Virus record (IMG/VR): IMGVR_UViG_3300043568_000184
Location: 1 to 40,126 of that record
Reading direction: 5' to 3' (one strand)
Origin: a virus
DNA: 40,126 bases
Every line of letters begins with the position of its first letter. The stretch's first letter is position 1. Below the pieces are notes generated by a model. That model was not told where the DNA came from and ran no database searches. It saw nothing but the letters and a program-made list of their open reading frames with translations. The translations under genes and the position numbers were made by a program. Positions 33,989-39,358 of the stretch are shown here, one piece after another.

Positions 33989-34160
33989 AATTAACCTCGT
34001 AAAACTAGACAATAAAAACTACATATAAAGCACCGCGCCAGGCGGTGCGTATTTGGTTATGTTCTGTGTCCCGTCAGGGGACACTAATAATATAAAACCA
34101 TACACTTATACTAACCCCATTATGGTATACCCCGTAACGCATTAGTATCTAATTATTTTT

Positions 34161-34178
34161 ATGTGACTTGTGTCACAT
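34161..34178. promoter_or_regulatory. CRP/GlxR-like palindrome (TGTGA-N6-TCACA)
   Basis: ATGTGAC-TTGT-GTCACAT is an 18-bp perfect inverted repeat containing the exact TGTGA-N6-TCACA core bound by CRP-family regulators, including actinobacterial Crp and GlxR. It lies about 175 bases upstream of the terminase start and 520 upstream of the helix-turn-helix gene. Binding by a host cAMP receptor is inferred. Confidence 0.5.
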
Positions 34179-34293
34179 GAGAAAAACCCTTACAACATAA
34201 GCACATCCCATCAATAACAGCACAAAAAAATAAGGGTGAGTCATGGTGGGGTGTGTGGGGCATGGTTCAAGCACTGGGGGTCAAGTTGTTATT

Positions 34294-34313
34294 GACAATG
34301 ATAATCATTCTCA
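34294..34313. promoter_or_regulatory. Fur/Zur-like box
   Basis: GACAATGATAATCATTCTC (34294-34312) matches 17 of 19 positions of the classical Fur box GATAATGATAATCATTATC. The inner TGATAATCATTCTCA (34299-34313) has the TGAnAATnATTnTCA symmetry seen in actinobacterial Zur sites. It overlaps a TTGACA hexamer at 34292-34297. Control by a host metal regulator is inferred, not shown. Confidence 0.4.
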
Positions 34314-34445
34314 TTATGTCACCTTTCGGTGACGTGTACCCACCCCTAGTTAGGTGGGGTAGGTGGGTATTCATTAAGTGCCTTGAATTGTTAAGGGTGA
34401 CTATCTGCATGGGTGAATCGGTGGCAGGTGGCAGGGGTTGAGATT

Positions 34446-34461
34446 GGTTTCACGTGAAACA
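34446..34461. other. parS-like centromere site
   Basis: GGTTTCACGTGAAACA matches 15 of 16 bases of the chromosomal ParB site TGTTTCACGTGAAACA and contains the full 14-bp palindrome GTTTCACGTGAAAC used in actinobacteria. No ParA or ParB gene was found in the window, so host ParB would be the ligand. It lies 225 bases upstream of the helix-turn-helix gene. Confidence 0.75.
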
Positions 34462-34468
34462 TTGAACC

Positions 34469-34484
34469 CTGACAGTACCGTCAG
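34469..34484. promoter_or_regulatory. Dispersed 16-bp palindrome, copy 1
   Basis: CTGACAGTACCGTCAG, one asymmetric pair from a perfect palindrome. It lies 8 bases after the parS site and 32 bases upstream of the -35 of the promoter at 34517. It is the first of seven copies in the right arm. Confidence 0.7.
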
Positions 34485-34516
34485 AATCCCCAATGAATTG
34501 GGGTTATTGGTTCAAG

Positions 34517-34546
34517 TTGACATTGAAAGAAAAGTATGCGCATAAT
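34517..34546 (+). promoter_or_regulatory. Promoter of the helix-turn-helix gene
   Basis: A consensus -35 TTGACA (34517-34522) is followed by 18 bases and CATAAT (5 of 6 to TATAAT) at 34541-34546. Transcription would start near 34553, giving a leader of about 130 bases that includes the stem structure at 34625-34677. Confidence 0.65.
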
Positions 34547-34624
34547 TAGACATGCTCTGAATCCTCGAATGAGGTACATGGTTCAGGCGCATTGGTAATT
34601 TGAAAATTGAAAAGTGTGTATCTG

Positions 34625-34680
34625 CCTAGTGGTTATACCTTGCCCGAAAGATTTTCGGGTCGGGTGTTTCCACTAGGAGG
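34625..34680 (+). promoter_or_regulatory. Structured leader overlapping the Shine-Dalgarno
   Basis: CCTAGTGG (34625-34632) pairs perfectly with CCACTAGG (34670-34677), enclosing a perfect CCCGAAA-GAT-TTTCGGG hairpin (34643-34659). The Shine-Dalgarno AGGAGG (34675-34680) shares three bases with the outer stem, so opening and closing of the stem could control translation of the gene at 34686. The ligand or trigger is unknown. Confidence 0.6.
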
Positions 34681-34685
34681 AAATT

Positions 34686-35288
34686 ATGTCGAATCAACTA
34701 TTCGAAAACGCCGTTAAGGCTTGCAAGTCCGCCATGTCACTAAGCAACGAAACCGAGGCATTAAGTAAGCACCTCGAAACCCTGCAAGGTGAAACCGTGA
34801 GTGCCGTTGAAATCGCGTGTGCCGAGTCGTACGCGTGGTTTATCAGCGTCAATCGCAAGCATGGGGCTAAGCAGGATTTGGCAACCGCGTCAGGCGTATC
34901 AGGTAAGACTATCGGGCGTTGGATAGCGTCAGGTCATGTCGCACTTGTAACCGAAGGCAAGGCAACCGCATCACAAGTTAATTCTGCAATCGGCAACTAC
35001 TCAATGAAAATTGCTGAAGTTGAAAGAGTGCAGACATTAACCGAATGGCGCAACCTGCTTAAGGCTTACAAGGCCGTAAACAAGTCAGGCGCGGGCAAGG
35101 TAGTAGGCAAGGCCGAAACCACCGAGGCAACCGCTAAGGCAACTAAGGGTTGGAAGTCACACGCTGAAAACCTTGTTAAGTCAATCGAATCAGGTGAAGT
35201 CGGACTAATGGAAGTAATGGATTACATGACAGAATTAGTCAGCAATCTAGGGCTATCCATTGACGACATGGAAGAAATCGCAATCTAG
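34686..35288 (+). CDS. Helix-turn-helix DNA-binding protein, regulator candidate
   Basis: This 200-residue product has a helix-turn-helix around residues 61-85 (AKQDLATASGVSGKTIGRWI), followed by a helical, Lys/Ala-rich part and an acidic C-terminus (SIDDMEEIAI). AGGAGG lies directly upstream at the correct distance. It is the first rightward gene, with its own promoter, structured leader and terminator, so it is a single-gene transcript. It may bind the 16-bp palindromes, the 11-bp repeats downstream, or both. A replication initiator or repressor are the main alternatives; no family is firmly recognised. Confidence 0.7.
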   Translation: MSNQLFENAVKACKSAMSLSNETEALSKHLETLQGETVSAVEIACAESYAWFISVNRKHGAKQDLATASGVSGKTIGRWIASGHVALVTEGKATASQVNSAIGNYSMKIAEVERVQTLTEWRNLLKAYKAVNKSGAGKVVGKAETTEATAKATKGWKSHAENLVKSIESGEVGLMEVMDYMTELVSNLGLSIDDMEEIAI

Positions 35289-35303
35289 GCAGATACAGAA
35301 AAG

Positions 35304-35335
35304 TACCCCTCGAGAAATCGGGGGGTATTTTTTTT
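35304..35335 (+). terminator. Intrinsic terminator after the helix-turn-helix gene
   Basis: A 10-bp stem TACCCCTCGA / TCGGGGGGTA (one T-G pair) with a GAAA loop at 35304-35327 is followed by eight T (35328-35335). This is a textbook factor-independent terminator 15 bases after the stop codon. Confidence 0.9.
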
Positions 35336-35344
35336 GTCTTGAAA

Positions 35345-35360
35345 CTGACAGTACTGTCAG
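35345..35360. promoter_or_regulatory. Dispersed 16-bp palindrome, copy 2
   Basis: CTGACAGTACTGTCAG is a perfect palindrome lying 10 bases after the terminator T-run and 12 bases before the tandem repeats. Confidence 0.7.
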
Positions 35361-35372
35361 ACCTATCTCTTT

Positions 35373-35438
35373 GCTGGTGTATGACTGGTGTGTGGCTGGT
35401 GTATTGCTGTTGTTTTGCTGGTGTATTACTGATGTGCG
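35373..35438. repeat. Six 11-bp tandem repeats (iteron-like)
   Basis: Units are GCTGGTGTATG, ACTGGTGTGTG, GCTGGTGTATT, GCTGTTGTTTT, GCTGGTGTATT and ACTGATGTGCG, giving consensus RCTGGTGTATT. The 11-bp period keeps sites on one face of the helix, as in plasmid iterons and cooperative operator arrays. The array lies between the helix-turn-helix gene and the next operon and holds no credible gene. Confidence 0.8.
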
Positions 35439-35472
35439 ACTTGACTTGAGAATAGAATGGATAGGTGGTAGA

Positions 35473-35498
35473 CTTGACGTAGTCAAGGTGATAATCAC
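35473..35498. promoter_or_regulatory. Two adjacent palindromes (CTTGAC-GTA-GTCAAG and GTGATAATCAC)
   Basis: CTTGAC (35473-35478) and GTCAAG (35482-35487) form a perfect inverted repeat, and GTGATAATCAC (35488-35498) is itself symmetric. Both sit just before the third CTGAC palindrome and the start of the 35541 operon. They are operator candidates, possibly covering a promoter with GATAAT as its -10. Confidence 0.45.
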
Positions 35499-35505
35499 AC
35501 TGACC

Positions 35506-35521
35506 CTGACAGTACCGTCAG
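35506..35521. promoter_or_regulatory. Dispersed 16-bp palindrome, copy 3
   Basis: CTGACAGTACCGTCAG, followed after 5 bases by the Shine-Dalgarno AAAGGA of the gene at 35541. The placement would allow a bound protein to block transcription into, or translation of, the operon. Confidence 0.7.
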
Positions 35522-35540
35522 GATTACGAAAGGATAGCCG

Positions 35541-35765
35541 ATGGCTAAAGGTAACGGGATACGGGGTATTCGTGGGCATAACGTGCCTACCTATCGAGTG
35601 CTACGAAGTGCCTCCTATGTATCGGTCAGGGGTAAGCCACGCCATGCACCACGCAAGGCTAGTGCTACTGCTGTACGGGTGGCATACACACAGGACACTA
35701 TCAACCAAGCGATAGCCAAACTGACAGTACTGTCACAACTTGATAATAGAACTGCTAGGAGTTAA
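35541..35765 (+). CDS. Small basic hypothetical protein (74 aa)
   Basis: AAAGGA precedes the ATG at a suitable distance. The product is Arg/Lys-rich (GNGIRGIRGHNVPTYRVLR, VRGKPRHAPRKAS), suggesting nucleic-acid binding. Its C-terminal codons overlap palindrome copy 4 (KLTVLSQ). It is the first gene of the small-protein operon. The family is unknown. Confidence 0.6.
   Translation: MAKGNGIRGIRGHNVPTYRVLRSASYVSVRGKPRHAPRKASATAVRVAYTQDTINQAIAKLTVLSQLDNRTARS
35721..35736. promoter_or_regulatory. Dispersed 16-bp palindrome, copy 4
   Basis: CTGACAGTACTGTCAC, one base from a perfect palindrome, lies inside the 3' end of the 74-aa gene and 30 bases before the next start codon. Confidence 0.6.
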
Positions 35766-35766
35766 G

Positions 35767-35958
35767 ATGATTACTAATGACATTGAAGTGCTGGCTTACT
35801 ACGAAACTATTGACGGGTCAGGTGCCATGCTAAGTCAGATGTTTACCTACGACTGTCATAGATGTGACTACTCTCACGCTAGAGGTAGCCGTCTACTATC
35901 GGAGATTGCTAGGCAGATTGCCGAGCATGTACTGACGCAAGAACATCAGGAGAAATGA
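35767..35958 (+). CDS. Small protein with Cys/His motif (63 aa)
   Basis: The start chosen is ATG 35767 (MITNDIEVLAYY), with AGGAG seven bases upstream. The product has YDCHRCDYSHARG, a CxxC-x3-H group that could bind zinc, and a C-terminal helix (LLSEIARQIAEHVLTQEHQ). No family is recognised. The stop overlaps the next start region. Confidence 0.6.
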   Translation: MITNDIEVLAYYETIDGSGAMLSQMFTYDCHRCDYSHARGSRLLSEIARQIAEHVLTQEHQEK

Positions 35959-36152
35959 TGCGTACTACATGGAAAGAAATGATTGCCTTCCTTATGGATT
36001 GGCGTGACTATCTGAACGGACTCACACCTGCAAGCCATGCAGAGTTGGGCTGGTCAGGTACTGACAGTGATACCCCTATCTATGATGAGTTGCTAGAGAT
36101 GGCTAAGCATTATGGCTGGGCATACCCAGGCAAGGTGTATGACAATGAGTGA
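35958..36152 (+). CDS. Hypothetical protein (64 aa)
   Basis: ATG 35958 is preferred, because AGGAG is five bases upstream; ATG 35955 is only two away. The product is rich in aromatic residues (MRTTWKEMIAFLMDWRDYL), with an acidic middle and AKHYGWAYPGKVY near the end. Nothing in it is diagnostic. It is coupled to its neighbours by overlaps. Confidence 0.55.
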   Translation: MRTTWKEMIAFLMDWRDYLNGLTPASHAELGWSGTDSDTPIYDELLEMAKHYGWAYPGKVYDNE

Positions 36153-36300
36153 AGAACCAAAATGGCAAGATGAAGAAATTTCTTGGCATGCTATTGACCT
36201 TTATGAATTGGGTTACATAAATACTGCTGAAGAATGGGGTAAGTTTCAGGGAATGTTATGCGATACCGTTCAAAGATACTTGGAGGACAGTAATGGCTAA
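36145..36300 (+). CDS. Hypothetical acidic protein (51 aa)
   Basis: The start chosen is ATG 36145 (MSEEPKWQDEEI), with AAGG nine bases upstream. The product continues DLYELGYINTAEEWGKFQ and TVQRYLEDSNG, small and acidic with a likely helical fold. It overlaps the previous gene by 8 bases and the next one by 8. The function is unknown. Confidence 0.55.
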   Translation: MSEEPKWQDEEISWHAIDLYELGYINTAEEWGKFQGMLCDTVQRYLEDSNG

Positions 36301-36478
36301 GGCACACATGACCGCGCTGTACTGGTACAACACTGAACTTGATAAACTAATCAAGGTCGGCTATGCTAGTGGTGAAGCACACAAGATACTCATGGACAGG
36401 CTTGCCACCATGAATAGTATCGAGTGGATGGAACCAACCAACAACCTGACGGTACCGTCAGAACAGGAGGCACTCTGA
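36293..36478 (+). CDS. Hypothetical protein (61 aa)
   Basis: GGAGG lies six bases before ATG 36293. The product (AKAHMTALYWYNTELDKLIK and HKILMDRLATMNSIEWME) is helical. Its last codons, NLTVPSEQE, are written by palindrome copy 5, and the stop overlaps the next ATG by one base. No family is recognised. Confidence 0.6.
   Translation: MAKAHMTALYWYNTELDKLIKVGYASGEAHKILMDRLATMNSIEWMEPTNNLTVPSEQEAL
36446..36461. promoter_or_regulatory. Dispersed 16-bp palindrome, copy 5
   Basis: CTGACGGTACCGTCAG is a perfect palindrome inside the end of the 61-aa gene, just before the AGGAGG of the amidoligase gene. Binding here could specifically limit the amidoligase/amidotransferase pair. Confidence 0.7.
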
Positions 36479-37677
36479 TGAGTGAGATAGATACAACATC
36501 TCTCGATGTTGAGGTAGATGAACGACAGGTGGTGTGTTGTTATGGTACATGCACTAATACCATAGACATGGACAATGACACATACGCACTTGATAGCGCA
36601 GAAGATGCGTACTGTGAGGCTCACATCTTCCTATGCAACTGGTGTGACTGCACATTCCCAGACACTGAGGTGCATGATAACTTCGCTGGTTACTGCCACC
36701 CATGTGGTAACAGAATGTCATCATGTGACAGGTGTGGTCAGGTTCAACATGAGAACGACATGTACAGTGTAAGCAATGACGACTGGTGCAATAACTGTTA
36801 CGAGCATCACTCTCGACACTGCCCTCGTTGTGATTATAGTTACGACCCTAGAAATGGTAGGTGTTGTGGTGGTACTCATGATGTTGAGGACTATAGTTAC
36901 AAGCCGTATCCTCAGTTTCATTGGGTAGAGAATGACCCTGATGCTGACCGACGTGTATTCATGGGCTTCGAGTTAGAGGTAGAGTCTGACGGCGAAACCT
37001 ATGACGGTCCGGAACTGGTGCGCTTACATCTAGGTGACCTTGTTTACTTCAAGGAAGACGGCTCACTAGATGACGGCTTCGAGATAGTCACACACCCAAT
37101 GACCCTTGCCTATGCACACAGCATAGACTGGGCATGGACTAAAGGACTACTCGACAAGGGCTATCGCTCATGGGACAGGAGTTCGTGTGGCTTACATGTG
37201 CACGTTGATAGACGTGGCTTCAATGGTAGGTTGCATCAGTACTCATTCACGCTGTTGCTCATGCGTAACAAGGCTTTGTCTTACCTAATTGCAGGCAGGC
37301 AGGGCAACTCGTATGCATCCTTTGACAAGGGTATGCGTACAGAAATACCTAAACATCTAAAGGGTCAAGACAACTGTGTCCAGCGATACTCAGCGGTCAA
37401 TGTCCTACCAACAGCCACCCTTGAAGTGCGTATGTTCAAGGGTTCACTAAAGAAAGAACGCATACTTGCTGCACTTGAGTATGTGCATAGTGCCGTTGAG
37501 TATTCACGCGGTGCTAGGTCAGGTGTTGGTGCTGAGGAATACTTAACAGCACCTGCATTTATCCAATGGTTACGAGGTCGCAAGGACTTGTATCCAAATC
37601 TATTAAGTTACATAAATCAATCAGTCGAGTTCGGCTTTAGTGAGAAGTCCTATACTTCTCAGAATAATGGAGAGTAA
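36478..37677 (+). CDS. Amidoligase-like enzyme with N-terminal Cys-rich zinc region
   Basis: The start chosen is ATG 36478, which has AGGAGG upstream; an upstream in-frame start at 36424 lies within the previous gene. Residues about 15-130 hold many CxxC and CxC pairs (CNWCDC, CHPCGNRMSSCDRCG, CNNCYEHHSRHCPRC), probably several zinc ribbons. Residues about 160-390 match the amidoligase (glutamine-synthetase-like COOH-NH2 ligase) pattern: FMGFELEVES, GFEIVTHPMT, CGLHVHVDR and TATLEVRMFKG, with likely Glu/His metal ligands. It should join a carboxyl to an amine using ATP. It is followed directly by a glutamine amidotransferase, which can supply ammonia. The substrate is unknown. Confidence 0.75.
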   Translation: MSEIDTTSLDVEVDERQVVCCYGTCTNTIDMDNDTYALDSAEDAYCEAHIFLCNWCDCTFPDTEVHDNFAGYCHPCGNRMSSCDRCGQVQHENDMYSVSNDDWCNNCYEHHSRHCPRCDYSYDPRNGRCCGGTHDVEDYSYKPYPQFHWVENDPDADRRVFMGFELEVESDGETYDGPELVRLHLGDLVYFKEDGSLDDGFEIVTHPMTLAYAHSIDWAWTKGLLDKGYRSWDRSSCGLHVHVDRRGFNGRLHQYSFTLLLMRNKALSYLIAGRQGNSYASFDKGMRTEIPKHLKGQDNCVQRYSAVNVLPTATLEVRMFKGSLKKERILAALEYVHSAVEYSRGARSGVGAEEYLTAPAFIQWLRGRKDLYPNLLSYINQSVEFGFSEKSYTSQNNGE

Positions 37678-37679
37678 TT

Positions 37680-38576
37680 ATGTGTATGTTATGTGTATCC
37701 CTGCCAGGGTCACGACCAACACGCGAGCAGTTAGAGATTGCTTGCTACAACAACAGCGATGGCTTCGGCTATGCAGTACATCACGGCGACCACATTGTGG
37801 CTGGTCGTGGTATGCGAGTAGACGTAACCATTGACAGGTTCTTTGCTGAGTTAGATAAGAATCCTGATGCTATCGGTATGTTCCACGCACGTCTTACCAC
37901 ACACGGTACGACACACGTTGAGAACAATCACCCATTCAGGGTTGACGGTCGCAAAGACATTGTGTTAGGTCACAATGGTATGCTTCCGGTCACGCTCAAA
38001 CCTGGTGACAAACGCTCGGATACCCGTGTGTTTGCTGAAGATTTGCTACCTAACATGGGTGTTGATGTACTCGATGACCCCGTATACTTCAAGCAACTAG
38101 AGGAGTGGGCTAAGGGTAGCAAGATTGCTATCTTGAGTACATCACCTGACTTACAGCAAGAGGTATACATTCTCAATGAGAAGGACGGTCACTGGGCTGA
38201 CGGTGTGTGGTGGTCTAACACCTCATACAAGTCACGCAGTTACTGGGCTACCAGTTACACTGGTGGGTATTACAATGGCTATGCATCTAAGGAGGACTAT
38301 GACTTCTTCGAGAGAGACAAGCATCTACTGCTATCATCTGATGAATTGTTAGATGCTGACGGTACCGTCAGAACTATCTATGATGTGTGCTACCATTGCT
38401 ACTCACACCTACGAGAGGACGACTACAACGAGGGTGCTTGCACTGCATGCAATACATGTATAGACTGCAACGAACACATGGCACACTGCATGTGCTACAA
38501 TCCTAACAGTACTGTTAGAAGTAACGACTACTGGTGGAAGCAAGAACAACAACAACTAGAGAAATTGGATTGGTAA
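37680..38576 (+). CDS. Class II glutamine amidotransferase with Cys-rich C-terminus
   Basis: The protein begins MCMLCVSLPG, so Met removal would expose Cys2 as the Ntn glutaminase nucleophile. NSDGFGYAV, FHARLTTHGT and LGHNGMLPV match the glutamine-binding parts of the class II family. The C-terminal region (about residues 235-280) adds CYHCYSHLRED, CTACNTCIDCNEHMAHCMC, a zinc-ribbon-like cluster as in its partner gene. It starts three bases after the amidoligase stop. It probably releases ammonia from glutamine for the ligase. Palindrome copies 6 and 7 lie inside it and encode DGTVR and NSTVR. Confidence 0.8.
   Translation: MCMLCVSLPGSRPTREQLEIACYNNSDGFGYAVHHGDHIVAGRGMRVDVTIDRFFAELDKNPDAIGMFHARLTTHGTTHVENNHPFRVDGRKDIVLGHNGMLPVTLKPGDKRSDTRVFAEDLLPNMGVDVLDDPVYFKQLEEWAKGSKIAILSTSPDLQQEVYILNEKDGHWADGVWWSNTSYKSRSYWATSYTGGYYNGYASKEDYDFFERDKHLLLSSDELLDADGTVRTIYDVCYHCYSHLREDDYNEGACTACNTCIDCNEHMAHCMCYNPNSTVRSNDYWWKQEQQQLEKLDW
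38356..38371. promoter_or_regulatory. Dispersed 16-bp palindrome, copy 6
   Basis: CTGACGGTACCGTCAG, perfect and identical to copy 5, lies within the amidotransferase gene, where it encodes ADGTVR. Confidence 0.65.
38503..38518. promoter_or_regulatory. Dispersed 16-bp palindrome, copy 7 (variant)
   Basis: CTAACAGTACTGTTAG is a perfect palindrome in which both half-sites carry the same change (CTAAC for CTGAC). Symmetric change on both arms suggests that symmetry itself is selected. It lies within the amidotransferase gene. Confidence 0.55.
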
Positions 38577-38577
38577 C

Positions 38578-38880
38578 ATGACCGAGACTATTAAGATTAC
38601 ATATGAAGTTGAGTACTTCTACCATGAGATACTCAAGGACATGCTGGACAGTGGTGAGTATGGGTTGGGACAGCATCCTGTAACTGACGAGGCTATTATA
38701 TACAATGCACTAGACAAGTTCATTACCATGAGCGGTGGTATCCCTATGATTCCATCAGCCCTTGACCAAGCAGGTGTACTCACAGTAGAAGATGATAGGG
38801 GAGAACTTCTCTATCAATTCCCAGGGTACAACACACTAGCGCAAAGAGAGGATGACCATGATTCGCGAGTATTTCAATGA
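38578..38880 (+). CDS. Hypothetical protein (100 aa)
   Basis: The product TETIKITYEVEYFYHEILKD continues with EAIIYNALDKFITMSGG and GVLTVEDDRGELLYQFPG. A mixed alpha/beta small acidic protein is suggested. It starts one base after the amidotransferase stop and overlaps the WhiB-like gene by 23 bases. The family is unknown. Confidence 0.6.
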   Translation: MTETIKITYEVEYFYHEILKDMLDSGEYGLGQHPVTDEAIIYNALDKFITMSGGIPMIPSALDQAGVLTVEDDRGELLYQFPGYNTLAQREDDHDSRVFQ

Positions 38881-39358
38881 GGTTATGCTTGACGTAAGGT
38901 CAATCGCTGCCGAATCAAAGATAGATTTGTTTGAGTTCCGGTCGCGAGACGGTGGTAACCCTGCCTCCATGCCGGTCAGAAATCGCCAGAAGATGAGTGA
39001 CTTGGTGCTTGAACTACCTGACTTTGAGAATGCATCATGCAAGGGCATTGGACATCAGGCTTTCTATGATGATGGACTAGAGGTTGAAGCACCGATAGAC
39101 CAAGACGATACAATCTGGTCCTCAAACAAGCCAGTGCAACATGCATACCTCAGGCGTATGTGTCTGTCATGTCCAGTAGTACAAGAGTGCAGGGAGTGGG
39201 GCATAACACGTGAGAGGTATGGGTTCTGGGGTGGCATGACTGCTACTGAACGTGAGTCAGAGCGCATCATGCGTGGCATCAGAGTCAATGAGATAGACTA
39301 TCAAGTACACATAGGAAAGGTAGAAGTTAATATGGGAGGTGATGAAGATGAGCAATAG
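38858..39358 (+). CDS. WhiB-like transcriptional regulator
   Basis: The start chosen is ATG 38858, six bases after AGAGAGG; ATG 38852 is the alternative. Cys61, Cys102, Cys105 and Cys111 (SCKG, then MCLSCPVVQEC) give the four iron-sulphur ligands, followed by GFWGGMTATERE, the WhiB signature turn that contacts sigma factor. WhiB proteins are restricted to actinobacteria and their phages, where they bind the primary sigma factor and alter transcription. It is near the end of the small-gene operon. The N-terminal 55 residues are longer than in minimal WhiB proteins. Confidence 0.85.
   Translation: MIREYFNEVMLDVRSIAAESKIDLFEFRSRDGGNPASMPVRNRQKMSDLVLELPDFENASCKGIGHQAFYDDGLEVEAPIDQDDTIWSSNKPVQHAYLRRMCLSCPVVQECREWGITRERYGFWGGMTATERESERIMRGIRVNEIDYQVHIGKVEVNMGGDEDEQ

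Larger units (their letters stand above)
33989..34685. other. Divergent control region between late and early arms
   Basis: This 697-base gap has no convincing gene but a dense set of symmetric elements. From left to right these are a GCACCGC/GCGGTGC hairpin (34030-34048), a GTGTCCC/GGGACAC hairpin (34066-34084), a CRP-like site (34162-34177), a Fur/Zur-like box (34294-34313) and a GTCACC/GGTGAC hairpin (34318-34333). They are followed by a parS site (34446-34461), a CTGAC palindrome (34469-34484), a CCCCAA/TTGGGG hairpin (34488-34503), a consensus promoter (34517-34546) and a structured leader (34625-34680). Late promoters on the minus strand were not resolved. Confidence 0.75.

Noticed and set aside
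34030-34084. Strong late or early terminators in the divergent region
   Set aside because: Two good hairpins are present but neither has a T-run on either strand, and they lie upstream of both arms; they may be leader structures of the terminase transcript.
34253-34441. Open frame of 62 codons with hydrophobic residues in the divergent control region
   Set aside because: It has no ribosome binding site, covers several palindromes and hairpins, and has biased composition that follows from G-rich DNA. Regulatory DNA is a better reading.
35373-35438. CRISPR array
   Set aside because: The units are 11 bp and directly adjacent, without spacers, and no cas genes are present.
35260-35715. 151-codon frame crossing the terminator, tandem repeats and palindromes
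   Set aside because: It begins inside the helix-turn-helix gene and reads through a strong terminator and the iteron-like array; composition is implausible.
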